Shown here: positions 54,262 through 63,425 of the stretch, piece after piece | Layout: each line of letters opens with the position of its first letter | Numbering within the stretch: position 1 is the stretch's first letter | Origin: WHSV01 sp050694055 | GTDB lineage: Bacteria > Actinomycetota > CADDZG01 > WHSQ01 | DNA: 64,000 bases | Assembly (NCBI GenBank): GCA_050694055.1 | Contig: JBOGWX010000066.1 | Coordinates: forward strand, 1 to 64,000 | Direction: 5' to 3' | The notes under the pieces: model-generated | What the model was told of the DNA's origin: nothing | What the model saw: the letters and a program-made list of their open reading frames with translations, nothing else | Database searches by the model: none | Translations under genes and position numbers: made by a program

Positions 54262-54501
54262 ATGACCGAGTTGTCCGACCGCTTCCAGGCATTGCTGTCC
54301 GAGTTCGAAGACATGACGGACGAGGTGACTCCGCAGGAGGCGGCGCGCTCCTTGGACGATCCCGCTCTGCAGATGTTCTGGCGTAAGTGGCCGGAGTTGA
54401 GCTACTGGGCCGGCTCACTGTGGCGCGAGCTCAATGAGGATCTCGACGATTCGGCCTCACCGGCATCCGACGGCGTCAGCGATGTCGGTGGCAGCGGCTG
54501 A
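54262..54501 (+). CDS. Small acidic hypothetical protein
   Basis: A 79-aa strongly acidic protein starting at ATG 54262 with AAGGAGGCC a few bases upstream, an excellent ribosome site that supports a real gene. It contains an aromatic patch (FWRKWPELSYWAGSLWREL) and an acidic, Ser-rich tail. Its stop codon is followed one base later by the CBS-domain gene, so the two are probably co-translated. No family recognised. Confidence 0.65.
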   Translation: MTELSDRFQALLSEFEDMTDEVTPQEAARSLDDPALQMFWRKWPELSYWAGSLWRELNEDLDDSASPASDGVSDVGGSG

Positions 54502-54502
54502 G

Positions 54503-54883
54503 ATGGCGATGCTCAAAGACGTCATGACCGACGAGGTGTTCACGATCAGCGCGGATGCCTCGATGGTCGAGGCCGCGCAGGGGATGGCGAAGGGCAAGTT
54601 GGGATCGGCCTTGATCGTGCAGGGGTCGTGGCTCGCCGGCATCATCACCGAACGCGACGTGCTGCGGGCGGCGGCCTCGGGCGACGACCTCAACGGCGTC
54701 AAGGTCAAGGACTGGATGACCAGAGATCCGATCACGGCTTCCCCCGAATCGTACACCGAGGAGGCGGCCGCAACCATGTTCACGCACGGGTTTCGCCACC
54801 TCCCCGTTACCGAGGGCCACGAGATCTTGGGCGTAGTGAGCCTGCGCGACGTCCTCAGCGCGCGCATACGCCGTCGTTCCTAG
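54503..54883 (+). CDS. CBS-domain pair protein
   Basis: A 126-aa protein made of two CBS motifs: LKDVMTDEVFTISADASMVEAAQGM to GIITERDVLRAA, then VKDWMTRDPITASPESYTEEAAATMF to GVVSLRDVLSARI. Stand-alone CBS pairs bind adenosine nucleotides and regulate other proteins. ATG 54503 immediately follows the upstream acidic gene; the frame is open further left (54434), but that is antisense-like overlap with no homology. Its stop overlaps the convergent adenylate kinase stop by four bases. Confidence 0.9.
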   Translation: MAMLKDVMTDEVFTISADASMVEAAQGMAKGKLGSALIVQGSWLAGIITERDVLRAAASGDDLNGVKVKDWMTRDPITASPESYTEEAAATMFTHGFRHLPVTEGHEILGVVSLRDVLSARIRRRS

Positions 54884-55539
54884 CCGCGCGAGCGCCCCGC
54901 TTCTCTTAGAACGTCAATGACGCGCGCGTAGACCTCATCTGGCTCGCCGGTCCCATCGAGGCGGTGAAGTATCCCCTTGCGATCGTAGAACTCGAGCACG
55001 GGCACGGTTTCTCGCCTGTAGATCTGAAGTCGATCCCTAATGACGTCCTCGGACGCATCCTCACGCTGCTGCAGCGGCTCACCGTCGACGTCGCAAACAC
55101 CGGGAGTGCGGGGTGGATTTTTCGTCAGGTTGTAAACGTGTCCGTTGGGGCAGGTACGGCGTCCGGCGATGCGGACGAAGACCTCCTCATCGGGAACCTC
55201 CAGGACCAATACGGCCTCGGCTCGGGAGTCACCGAGGTCGCGGTCCATCGCCTGCGCTTGATTCAGGTTGCGCGGGAAACCGTCCAGGATCCATCCGTCG
55301 GGGGCGTCGGGCTCTGCCAGCCGTCGGAGCACCATCTCCGTTACGAGGTCGTCGGGCACCAGACGGCCGTCCTTCATGAAACCCTGGGCGCGACGGCCCA
55401 GGTCGGAGCTCTCCGCGACCTCCGCTCGCAGCATGGCGCCGGTGGAGATGTGAGGAACGCTCAAGTGCTCGCCGAGGCGCTCGGCCAGGGTTCCCTTGCC
55501 TCCTCCGGGAGGTCCCAAAATCATGAGTCGCCGGACCAC
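54880..55539 (-). CDS. adk: Adenylate kinase, probably a second copy
   Basis: A 219-aa adenylate kinase interconverting ATP plus AMP and 2 ADP. P-loop GPPGGGKGT near residue 10, the AMP site HISTGAMLR, GWILDGFPRNLNQAQAM, and a LID with RRTCPNGHVYN and PGVCDVDGEPLQQREDASE. The Cys and His pattern suggests a partial zinc LID, with Cys, Asp/Glu variation. It is not in a ribosomal-protein/secY context where bacterial adk normally lies, so this may be an extra paralogue. GTG 55539 is the family start. It converges with the CBS-domain gene, which also binds adenine nucleotides, but I see no deeper link. Confidence 0.9.
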   Translation of the reverse strand: MVRRLMILGPPGGGKGTLAERLGEHLSVPHISTGAMLRAEVAESSDLGRRAQGFMKDGRLVPDDLVTEMVLRRLAEPDAPDGWILDGFPRNLNQAQAMDRDLGDSRAEAVLVLEVPDEEVFVRIAGRRTCPNGHVYNLTKNPPRTPGVCDVDGEPLQQREDASEDVIRDRLQIYRRETVPVLEFYDRKGILHRLDGTGEPDEVYARVIDVLREAGRSRG

Positions 55540-55622
55540 ATCGCTCTCCTCGATCGGCGGCTTGCACTGAGCGCTCGTCCCGCTCGAGCCACGGCGAGGC
55601 GGGCTCGAGACATCATTACGTC

Positions 55623-55715
55623 ATGCGCGTTCGGCCTGCCACCCTCGACGCTGTGAAGGGGATCCCGGCGATCTACGCTCCCATCGCGCGCGAAACGGCC
55701 ATTCCTCCTCGGTGA
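55623..55715 (+). pseudogene. Remnant of a GNAT (phosphinothricin-type) acetyltransferase N-terminus
   Basis: ATG 55623 opens 30 codons reading RVRPATLDAVKGIPAIYAPI then ARETAI, which fits the conserved N-terminus of Pat-type GNAT acetyltransferases (R-P-A-T-x-x-D, I-x-x-I-Y-x-P/N, x-T-x-I). A TGA at 55713 then stops it and no acetyl-CoA-binding part follows before the next gene. This is therefore a decayed gene fragment in the 55540-55816 gap. The match is short but specific. Confidence 0.5.
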
Positions 55716-55816
55716 CGCGGGGGTGACGGAGCGGTGACGCACGCCTGCCAGTCTGGGGCGCGCTAAGAGAGCGTTTGCGTGTACGCGCTCGGCCCAACTT
55801 CTGAAAGGAGACCGCT

Positions 55817-58081
55817 ATGCCGGTTCTCTCTGATCCGACGGTCGTCGAGGAAACTTCGCCGGCGGATATCACTCTCGATGACGGACACGGCGATGGGGCC
55901 GTGGGGGCCGGAATCTCCACGGAGGCCGAAGAGGCCCCCGTCAACGGGCTCATGGCCGAGGAGCGGCTCGAGGAGAGGGGCGATCTCCAGATCGAGGCCC
56001 CGGGAGCTCCTCAGGTCCCGATACCGGCTCCCTTCCCTCCACCGATATTCCTGAGGAAACGCGCCGTACGAGGTCGCTATCGCAGTCCCGGGATCGGGTG
56101 GCAGCTCGAGTTGCGTATCGACGTCGACGGGTCGAAGCCCTTGAAGAAGGTAAGCGGCGACTTCTTCTCGACCACCGGAGCGACCACCAGTTACTTCGGT
56201 TCCTTTATCGTCAAGAACCCGACCGTCACGACGACGGCGAGTGAAGTCAAGATCGAGGGTCTAGGGACGTTCACCTGGGCGGCGTCGGCCCCCTTCATTC
56301 GGGTGACGATTCCGCGCGTCACCATCCTGCAGTCGCCGAAGCCCGCCACTTTGCAGTTCATCACTCCACCCAGCACGCCCGGCGCGAGCTATCTCTGCCC
56401 GTTCTCGTCGCCCTACTTCCGCACGATTCAGTTCGAGCAAGATTCGGTGGCGGGCGCCGTTCCGTTCATCTCCTACAACACGGGCTCGCTGCCTCAGCCG
56501 CCGGGAAGCCCCGTAAAGACGCTAACCGTGCCCCAAGCCTTCGCGGATGGTGGTATCGAGTTGCAGCTTGCGGGCACGCCGAACGTCATCCCGGTCTCGG
56601 CGGCAGGGAGCGACACCAAGTGGAACGACAGCGAGCTTCACGCTGCGATGGTGAATCACTTCAGCTTGTTCGCCAACGTGCCCCAGTGGAAGGTGTGGCT
56701 GCTGGTCGCGACGACGCATGTCGGCGGCTACCGCGGCATCATGTTCGACTACAGCGACTCGAATCAGCGCCAGGGAGCCGCGGTCTTCTACGACGCCATC
56801 AAGGGCTCCGACGCGGCAAGTCAGCGGGCGCAACTTCGCACCTACGTCCACGAGTTGGGGCACGCCTTCAATCTGCTCCATTCGTGGCAGAAGAACCTGG
56901 CCGATCCGCCGGCACCGCTCGGATCCAATGGAGGGTTGGGCGATCTTTCGTGGATGAACTATGCCTGGAAGTATCAGCCTCCCGCTCCCGCTCCCGGTGG
57001 CGAGGCCGCCTACTGGGCTGCCTTCCCCTTCCAGTTCACCAACAACGAGCTCATCCATCTCCGGCACGGCTTCTACAAGAACGTGATCATGGGCGCGCAC
57101 GCGTTCGGAAAAGGCGCCGCAGACATAGACCCAGAGATGTTCGACGAGCCGATGGTCGATAACTCCGGACTCGCGCTCGAACTTCGCGCGAAGGACACCT
57201 TCGAGTTCGGCGAACCGGTGGTCATCGAGCTCAAATTGAGCGCGACGGATCTGAGAGGTCGTCAGACGCATGGGTTCCTCCACCCCAACGACGACTTCGT
57301 CTCGGTGGCCATACGTGAGCCTTCGGGCCGAACGCGCGCCTTTCAGCCGATGATGCGTCACTGTGCCGACGAGGAAAAGACCATCCAGCTCGACCCCGCC
57401 CAGCCGGCCATCTACGACTCCGCTTACATCGGTTTCGGCAAGGACGGCTTCTACTTCGACCAGCCGGGCGAGTATCTGCTGAGAGCCCAGTACATCGCCA
57501 CCGACGGGTCGCGCGTCATGGCGCCGGTGGTGCGTTTGCGCGTTCGTCCCCCGGCATCGCAGGCGGACGAGCGAGTGGGCGAGTTGCTGCTCGGCGAGCA
57601 GCAGGGTCAGCTTCTTACGCTGCTCGGCTCGGAATCCGAGGCCCTTGCGTCGGGCAACGAGGCGCTCGACACCCTGCTCGAGGAGCACGGCGAGCACCCG
57701 CTATCCGTCTATGCCCGCCTGGTGAAGGGCGTCAACGCCGAGCGGGACTTCAAGTACCTGACCGTCGACAAGAGGCTGCACGTCAAGGAGGCGCGGCCTC
57801 AAGAGAGCATCGACTTGCTGTCGGATGTCGAGCAGGCATCGGCAGGTGACGAGGGGGTCGACAACATCACCCTCAACCTGGCGATGCGTCGACATGCCCG
57901 AGCGGAGGCCAAGGCCGGCAACCTCGAGCAGGCGAGCGACGTCATGGACCGCATGGTCACCATCTTCGAAGGTAAGGGACTGAACCCCCAGGTCCTGCAG
58001 CGCGTGCGCCAGCAGGCCGAGGCGACCAAGGCCGCGATCGCAGCAGAGACCGACGGGGGATCATCAGACGACGAGGAGTAA
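55817..58081 (+). CDS. Large zincin-type metallopeptidase-like protein without a signal peptide
   Basis: A 754-aa protein. Its core has the extended zinc motif HELGHAFNLLH (His345, Glu346, His349, His355), which places it among metzincin-like zincins, followed by a possible Met-turn region (SWMNYAWKY). The N-terminus (1-65) is acidic and low-complexity; a beta-rich region (about 85-260) precedes the catalytic part, a beta-sandwich-like region follows (LRAKDTFEFGEPVVIELKL) and the C-terminus has helical TPR-like content (AKAGNLEQASDVMDRMV). No signal peptide or membrane segment is seen, so it may be cytoplasmic or exported by a non-classical route. Good AAAGGAG site upstream. The next small gene may encode its partner. 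Confidence 0.72.
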   Translation: MPVLSDPTVVEETSPADITLDDGHGDGAVGAGISTEAEEAPVNGLMAEERLEERGDLQIEAPGAPQVPIPAPFPPPIFLRKRAVRGRYRSPGIGWQLELRIDVDGSKPLKKVSGDFFSTTGATTSYFGSFIVKNPTVTTTASEVKIEGLGTFTWAASAPFIRVTIPRVTILQSPKPATLQFITPPSTPGASYLCPFSSPYFRTIQFEQDSVAGAVPFISYNTGSLPQPPGSPVKTLTVPQAFADGGIELQLAGTPNVIPVSAAGSDTKWNDSELHAAMVNHFSLFANVPQWKVWLLVATTHVGGYRGIMFDYSDSNQRQGAAVFYDAIKGSDAASQRAQLRTYVHELGHAFNLLHSWQKNLADPPAPLGSNGGLGDLSWMNYAWKYQPPAPAPGGEAAYWAAFPFQFTNNELIHLRHGFYKNVIMGAHAFGKGAADIDPEMFDEPMVDNSGLALELRAKDTFEFGEPVVIELKLSATDLRGRQTHGFLHPNDDFVSVAIREPSGRTRAFQPMMRHCADEEKTIQLDPAQPAIYDSAYIGFGKDGFYFDQPGEYLLRAQYIATDGSRVMAPVVRLRVRPPASQADERVGELLLGEQQGQLLTLLGSESEALASGNEALDTLLEEHGEHPLSVYARLVKGVNAERDFKYLTVDKRLHVKEARPQESIDLLSDVEQASAGDEGVDNITLNLAMRRHARAEAKAGNLEQASDVMDRMVTIFEGKGLNPQVLQRVRQQAEATKAAIAAETDGGSSDDEE

Positions 58082-58091
58082 CCTCGCCCGG

Positions 58092-58640
58092 ATGACATCG
58101 CCCGAACGCGACGACGGGGGGCATGGGCCCCCCGTCGTCCTTCTATTGCACGGACCGAAGGGCCCCCACCCCGCCGGCGTAGCGGTTCCCGTCCGGGTTG
58201 AGCTCCGCAACGAGGGGCCGGATGAGCTATGGATGGTGGGCGTCGTCGACGGCTCCGAGGGTGGAGTGCGTTACCCGCACTACCTGCCCACCGTGTCGCG
58301 CGAGGGAAGGGTCGTGGCCCAACCTCCGCCGCCCGAGGACCCGCTCGTGGGACCGTTGCGGGCGGTGGACTTCCGGCGTCTGGCCCCCGGCGAGGCGTTC
58401 GATCCGACCGAGCCCCGGCAGGGCGCGGCCTACCTCCCGTTGTCGACACTCACCAACTTCATTCCTCTGGAATCCGGGAAGTACGGCTACCGCGTGGAGC
58501 TCTCGACCGAGAGCGACCACCCCGATGAATGGCTGGGACGCTTCAACCAAGAGGGCGAGCGTGAGGCCGTGCTCGCGCTGATCGCGAAGGTGCCGCGCCT
58601 GCGAGTGGCTTCGAACTCACTCGAGGTCGAAGTGCGCTGA
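58092..58640 (+). CDS. Beta-sandwich-like hypothetical protein, possible metallopeptidase partner
   Basis: A protein of up to 182 aa, 10 bp downstream of the metallopeptidase gene. From about residue 30 it looks like a beta-sandwich (GVAVPVRVELRNEGPDELWMVGVVDGSEGG, FIPLESGKYGYRVELSTESDH), similar in style to the middle region of its upstream neighbour. No family recognised and no signal peptide. The ATG at 58092 lies just before a 12-bp hairpin (58111-58138); if that hairpin is a terminator, the true start is later, for example TTG 58146. The pairing with the peptidase suggests a substrate, inhibitor or scaffold role, purely by context. Confidence 0.55.
   Translation: MTSPERDDGGHGPPVVLLLHGPKGPHPAGVAVPVRVELRNEGPDELWMVGVVDGSEGGVRYPHYLPTVSREGRVVAQPPPPEDPLVGPLRAVDFRRLAPGEAFDPTEPRQGAAYLPLSTLTNFIPLESGKYGYRVELSTESDHPDEWLGRFNQEGEREAVLALIAKVPRLRVASNSLEVEVR
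58111..58138. terminator. Strong 12-bp hairpin after the metallopeptidase gene
   Basis: ACGACGGGGGGC (58111-58122) and GCCCCCCGTCGT (58127-58138) pair perfectly around a four-base loop, 30 bp after the metallopeptidase stop. The following CCTTCTATT is only mildly T-rich, so a terminator or an RNA-stabilising stem are both possible. It lies within the first codons of the next annotated gene if that starts at 58092. Confidence 0.5.
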
Positions 58641-58675
58641 GGAAAAACCTCGCGCTCGAAAGGAGCAGGTGGGAT

Positions 58676-59602
58676 TCAGGCGGAGACCGCCTCGGCCATC
58701 TTGTTGGGCTCATGCTCGCGCCTTACTCGTTCGGCCGCGAGGATGAAGCCGACGCCCCACGCGGTGGCCACTGAGGCCCAGTAAGCGTTGAGCGCGCTGG
58801 CGTCACCGGGATTGGCGATCGAAGCCAGCCCGAAGAGCACCGACGAGAGCCCAGCCGACCACGCGGGCAATCGCCACCCGGCAGGCCTCGCAGCCGCCAA
58901 GGCGGCGAGTCCCACGATGATCAGCGAGAACGCTCCCATTGCCGACCAGTGGCCGTAGTGGAGTACCTGTTCGAGCTCTTCGTTCGAGGAGGTGCCTTCC
59001 CTGGCAGCCGCATTGAACTCGGATTCGGAGGCGTCGTCGTCAAGGCCTTCGAAGATTTGTGGCGCTACACGAGAGGCCTCGAGCCCGATGCGAAACTCGA
59101 CGAACGAATAGACGAGCAACGGCACGACCGCGAGCGCGGCGGCAACGGCCAGTGTCTTGCTCACATTGATTGACGGACGCAGCAACTCGGCGCGCCCAGG
59201 ATGCAAGACAACGAGAAGCAACGGGATGACCAGGAACGCGCCGACGAACGGGTCAAAGTAGCGATCGACGACGAGCGTCACACCCACGAGCAGCCACAGC
59301 GCGATGACGACCTGATACATCTGAGCGATTCTCTGCCCCGGCCGCCGAACGTGGCCGAGGAGGCCGGCGAGGCTCATCACGAAGATCCAGCCGAAGGCGA
59401 TCTCGTGAACCCGGTGCGACACCGCTCCCTCGTCGAGGAACCATCCGAGCACCGCAAAGGGAAGCGGCGACATGAACCCGTGCATCAGGGCAAAAAGAGC
59501 TAGCAGGACAAAGAAGACGATCATGCGGGCTTTGCTCGGCGTGCCGGCTGCCGTGGTCTCGGATTCGGGTGTCGTGTCGATGGGTGTTCTTGCCATGCCC
59601 AT
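58676..59602 (-). CDS. Multi-pass membrane protein of unknown function
   Basis: A 308-aa protein with eight or nine hydrophobic segments, for example MIVFFVLLALFALMHGFMSPL, IAFGWIFVMSLAGLLGHV, VVIALWLLVGVTLVV, LAVAAALAVVPLLVYSF and AFSLIIVGLAALAA. An acidic loop (FEGLDDDASESEFN) separates the halves. It has no recognised domain. ATG 59602 (MGMARTP) or ATG 59596 is plausible; neither has a clear ribosome site, and starts up to 59686 are open. It is divergent from the SpoIIE-type phosphatase gene with about 110 bp between them, which may mean shared regulation. Confidence 0.65.
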   Translation of the reverse strand: MGMARTPIDTTPESETTAAGTPSKARMIVFFVLLALFALMHGFMSPLPFAVLGWFLDEGAVSHRVHEIAFGWIFVMSLAGLLGHVRRPGQRIAQMYQVVIALWLLVGVTLVVDRYFDPFVGAFLVIPLLLVVLHPGRAELLRPSINVSKTLAVAAALAVVPLLVYSFVEFRIGLEASRVAPQIFEGLDDDASESEFNAAAREGTSSNEELEQVLHYGHWSAMGAFSLIIVGLAALAAARPAGWRLPAWSAGLSSVLFGLASIANPGDASALNAYWASVATAWGVGFILAAERVRREHEPNKMAEAVSA

Positions 59603-59672
59603 TAGAAGACCGTTTTTCGTCCCCATCTGCAATGCGGGTAATTCGGATATCTCGGGCGAACTGCGCAGGAAA

Positions 59673-59705
59673 CCCCTAGATGTCACTTAGGGGCACGAGG
59701 ATAAT
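59673..59705 (+). promoter_or_regulatory. Inverted repeat and -10 element for a leaderless phosphatase mRNA
   Basis: CCCCTA (59673-59678) and TAGGGG (59688-59693) form an inverted repeat in the divergent region. GATAAT (59700-59705) ends six bases before the GTG at 59712 and no Shine-Dalgarno is present, suiting a leaderless transcript. The repeat would overlap the -35 region and could be an operator. Confidence 0.4.
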
Positions 59706-59711
59706 GACTCG

Positions 59712-62258
59712 GTGCCACACGACAACCTTCTGAGCGGCCGAACCACGCGCCGCGCACCCTCAGCGACACAGTCGCCGGGCGCGCGGACGGTTTGTCGCGG
59801 GCTCTACTTGATCGCGCTTCGCAGCGCCTGGATCGCGGTGGCCGTCTGCGCCCTTGCCCCCGCCATCGCCGGCTTCTGGGCACTGTGGGGGCAGAGCTCG
59901 CTCGACGCCTTGTTCCGATCGGGGGTCTTCTCCGTTGATCCCGAGCTCCCGAGCCGGCTTGGCGAGATTGGGATCGGTACCGAGGCGCTGCTGCAGGTCG
60001 ACCTGGTCTTCCGACTGCTCAGTTTCTCGATCTTCGTCTTAACGGGGATCGTGATCTTCGCTCGGAAGTCCGATGACTGGATGACCGGCTTGTCGTCCGT
60101 CCTGTTGCTGTCCGCAGGAATGGCGTGGTTCGCGCCCCTGAACCTGCTGGACGAGAATTCCGTGCTCCGCACGATCTCCAACTACATCGGACACTCCAAC
60201 CCCTTCTCGCCCGAAACCGCGCTCACCGTTCTGGGTATGTCGCTGCTCCTGTTCTTGTTGCTCTTCCCGGATGGTCGCTTCGTGCCGAGCTGGACCCGCT
60301 ACATTGCGTTGACCGCGGTCGCGCACGTACTGTTGTGGCTCGCACTACCCGGATCGGCCATCGACCCCGCCACGTGGCCAGAGGCGTTGAGGATGTCCGT
60401 CGTGGTTCTCGCCGCCGGGTTCGGTAACGCCGCACAGATCTTCCGGTACTTCGCGGTCGCCAGTCCGACCCACAGGCAGCAGACGAAGCTGGTCGTCTCC
60501 GCGCTTGCCACGATCGTGTTCGCGGTGGTGTTTCTCTTCGCCTTCAATCCTGGGCTCGGCTCCGGTTTCGAGAATCTGACTCTCGTCACGCCGCGCGTCG
60601 AGGCGATCTACAACCTCGTCCTGTTGGTCCTGCTCTCGCTTGCAGTCCTGCTCTTGCCCATATCCATAGGGGTTTCGGTGTTGCGCTACCGGTTGTGGGA
60701 CCTCGACGTGCTGATCAACAGGACCCTGGTCTACGGGGCTCTGACCAGCGTTCTCGCGCTTGGCTACGGCATCATCGTGGTAACCATCGGGACCTTCGTG
60801 ACACGCTCCTACTTCACGGTTGCGGTGGCCACGCTGCTGGTATCACTCGCGGCTCAACCGCTGCGTCGTCGCATACAGGACCTCATCGACCGGCAGTTCT
60901 ATCGAGCGCGCTACGACGCGGCCAACACGGTCGACGACTTCACCACTCGCCTGCGCCAAGAGATCGACTTGGAAACTCTGTCGAACGAACTCTTGTCCGT
61001 CGTCTCTCAAACCGTCGCGCCGACGGGGGTCTCCGTCTGGGTTCCTCGCAGCCCCGAGCGCGCGCCCGGATCCGATGTCGCAACGATGTACCGGATCGCG
61101 TTCGCGGTAGAGGGAGGACTGGCGCGCATCCGCGGCGACGACTTCGACGAGATCGAACTCGATCACGCGGCGGTCGAAGCGTTGCGCCGAGCGCCCGGCC
61201 CCCTTGATCTGGACAAAGACGAGCTCGTTTCTCGCTCACTCGAGTGCTTTCGCGAGGTGTACGTCAAGCTCGCCGTGCCCCTGGTCAGCCAGGGCGAGCT
61301 GGTTGGTGTGCTCAACCTCGGCCCCCGAATGAGCGAGACCGACTATTCGACCCAGGACTACCGTCTGCTCGAGAAGCTGAGCAGTCATACCGCCGCTGCC
61401 GTACGCGTCGCACTGCTGGTGCGCGAACACGACAACGACCTTCGTGAGCGTGAACGCATCGAGAGCGAGATGCGCGTTGCCCGGCTGATTCAGCAGCAGC
61501 TGCTTCCCAAGAAGCTTCCCCAGGTCGAGGGCTGGGACGTTGACGTTCATTACCACCCCGCACGCGACGTCGGAGGGGACTTCTACGACTTCGTCGAGCT
61601 TGCCGACGGTCGCATTGTGCTCGTCGCCGGGGACGTGACGGGAAAAGGAGTACCGGCAGCGCTCGTCATGGCGACGACGCGTAGCTTGCTGCGAGGAGAA
61701 ATTACCCGTCTACCCAGTCCGGCCGAGATTCTAAGACGAGCCAACGAGCAGCTTTGCAACGACATCCCGCAGAACATGTTCGTCACGTGCATGTGCGCGA
61801 TCATCGATCCGGCAACCGGAAGAACGGTCATGTCCAACGCCGGCCACAACGTTCCGTACATCAGCAATGGGTTGCGCGTGAGGGAGTTCAGAGCGACGGG
61901 CATGCCTCTCGGCCTGTTGGAGGACGTCACCTACGACGAGAGTGAAACGACCCTGCGACCGGGAGACTCATTCATCCTGCACAGCGACGGACTCGCGGAG
62001 GCGCGCAACGAATCCGGCGAGATGTTTGGGTTCCCTCGGATGAAGACGGTGCTCGAGGGCACCGATAGCCCGGAAAGCGCGATTGGCAGCCTGCTCGACG
62101 AGCTGCACGACTTCGCCGGACCCGACTACGAGCAGGAGGACGACATCACGCTCGTGGTGCTCCAGCGCCTCCCGGAAAGGGACTCATTCAGCGCCTTGAC
62201 GAAGCCCAGGGTGATAGAGGCCTCGGTAACGTTCGAGGCTGGTTCCCGCCGGGCCTGA
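59712..62258 (+). CDS. Membrane 7TM-GAF-SpoIIE (PP2C-type) phosphatase
   Basis: An 848-aa signalling protein. About residues 30-370 hold nine or so hydrophobic segments of a 7TM-like sensor region. A linker helix with RRRIQDLIDRQFYRARYDA, common before actinobacterial GAF domains, leads to a GAF domain (about 395-570; VKLAVPLVSQGELVGVLNLGP). A coiled linker (RERIESEMRVARLIQQQLLPKKLPQV) joins the SpoIIE-type PP2C domain (590-830) with metal sites in DVGGDFYDF, GDVTGKGVPAALVMA, SNAGHNVPYIS and LHSDGLAEARN, and EDDITLVVLQRL. It should dephosphorylate an anti-anti-sigma factor or similar; no STAS or RsbW gene is adjacent. GTG 59712 is chosen; the promoter suggests a leaderless mRNA. Confidence 0.88.
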   Translation: MPHDNLLSGRTTRRAPSATQSPGARTVCRGLYLIALRSAWIAVAVCALAPAIAGFWALWGQSSLDALFRSGVFSVDPELPSRLGEIGIGTEALLQVDLVFRLLSFSIFVLTGIVIFARKSDDWMTGLSSVLLLSAGMAWFAPLNLLDENSVLRTISNYIGHSNPFSPETALTVLGMSLLLFLLLFPDGRFVPSWTRYIALTAVAHVLLWLALPGSAIDPATWPEALRMSVVVLAAGFGNAAQIFRYFAVASPTHRQQTKLVVSALATIVFAVVFLFAFNPGLGSGFENLTLVTPRVEAIYNLVLLVLLSLAVLLLPISIGVSVLRYRLWDLDVLINRTLVYGALTSVLALGYGIIVVTIGTFVTRSYFTVAVATLLVSLAAQPLRRRIQDLIDRQFYRARYDAANTVDDFTTRLRQEIDLETLSNELLSVVSQTVAPTGVSVWVPRSPERAPGSDVATMYRIAFAVEGGLARIRGDDFDEIELDHAAVEALRRAPGPLDLDKDELVSRSLECFREVYVKLAVPLVSQGELVGVLNLGPRMSETDYSTQDYRLLEKLSSHTAAAVRVALLVREHDNDLRERERIESEMRVARLIQQQLLPKKLPQVEGWDVDVHYHPARDVGGDFYDFVELADGRIVLVAGDVTGKGVPAALVMATTRSLLRGEITRLPSPAEILRRANEQLCNDIPQNMFVTCMCAIIDPATGRTVMSNAGHNVPYISNGLRVREFRATGMPLGLLEDVTYDESETTLRPGDSFILHSDGLAEARNESGEMFGFPRMKTVLEGTDSPESAIGSLLDELHDFAGPDYEQEDDITLVVLQRLPERDSFSALTKPRVIEASVTFEAGSRRA

Positions 62259-62262
62259 AGCG

Positions 62263-63425
62263 CTACAGGACCGAGCCCTCCATCACGAGGTCGCCCTCCG
62301 CGAAGCGAGAGGGGCGAAGCGCGTGGAGATCGAAGGACGAGCACGATCCCTGCGTGACGAGCTCCGCCACGGCGCGCCCCGCGGCCGGTGCATGCATGAT
62401 CCCATGACCCCCGAAGCCCACGCACAGAAGGAATCGGTCGATCTCCCGGCTGGCTCCGACGATTGCGTGATGATCCTGCGTCTCGGGATAGAGCCCTGCC
62501 CAGCAGCGCCGGGGATCGATGGCGGCCTCTTGCACCAGCGGGAAGCGGTTTCCGATCCGCTCGGCGAGCTGGTCGAGGAACCGAGGGTCCAGCATGCTGT
62601 TCCAGCCGGGTTCGTCTTTCGGATTCGAGTAGGCGATGAGGTAGCCGCCTCCGACCTCGCGCCGGACCAGGACGCCGGTCTCGAAATCGACACACATCGG
62701 TGTGAGCGCGCGCGAGTGATGGGGCGCCGGCGCGAAGGCCAGGTTACGGCGCACGGGGAAAACCGGAACCTCGATCCCCAGCACTCCCCGACGGAGCGGG
62801 CATGTGCTCCCGCCGCATTGACGACGTAGTCCGCGCGAAGTCGCTCCTCCATGGTCGTGACGGAGAAGCCGGCTCGGCCGCGTTCTATGGCGATGACTTC
62901 CGAGTTGAGCCGTAGTTCCGCGCCGAGCGTGCGAGCCTGGCGCTTCATCGCCTCGACCACGCTGTGAGGATCCAGGAAGCCGTCGCGCGCATGGAAGCTT
63001 GCGCCGCGCAGGCCGTCGATGCGCACGATGGGCGCCCGTCGCCCGATCTCGGACGGTGTGAGCCATTCGGCCTCGACCCCGAGGGAGCGCTGCAACTCCA
63101 TGGACTCGCGCAGGAGCCGTTCGCCTCGTTCGGTTCCCGTGGCGAACAAATAGCCGGTCTGATGGAACTCAACGAGGTCGCCGGGCGTCGCTGCGAGGCG
63201 TTCGAACTCGGTGATCGAGTAAAGGGAGAACGCGATGTTGACGGGGGTCGTGAACTGTGCCCGCACCCCACCGGAGGCACGCGCGGTGGACGCTTGACCG
63301 ACCGCCCCCGCGCGCTCCAGCAGTACGGCCCGCTCGACTCCAGCTCTCTTCAGCTCGCAGGCGATCGACAGTCCGATGACTCCGCCACCCACGATGAGCA
63401 CGTCGTAACGTGGGTTGACGGTCAC
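62263..63425 (-). pseudogene. FAD-dependent oxidoreductase (DAO/sarcosine oxidase-like) with one frameshift
   Basis: Two frames combine to a full-length DAO-family enzyme of about 385 aa. The first, from GTG 63425, has the dinucleotide fold YDVLIVGGGVIGLSIACELKRAG and ASGGVRAQF, GDLVEFHQTGYLF and VVNAAGAHARSVGE. The second resumes with LGIEVPVFPVRRNLAFAP, CVDFETGVLVRREVGGGYLIAYS and the C-terminal WAGLYPETQDHHAIVG, FLLCVGFGGHGIMHAPAAGRAVAELV. The join lies near 62785; one extra base (G) after GGGGAG restores E-x-LGIEV. The GTG overlaps the upstream ceramidase-like stop (GTGA). These enzymes oxidise amines or amino acids such as sarcosine, proline or hydroxyproline. Confidence 0.8.
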
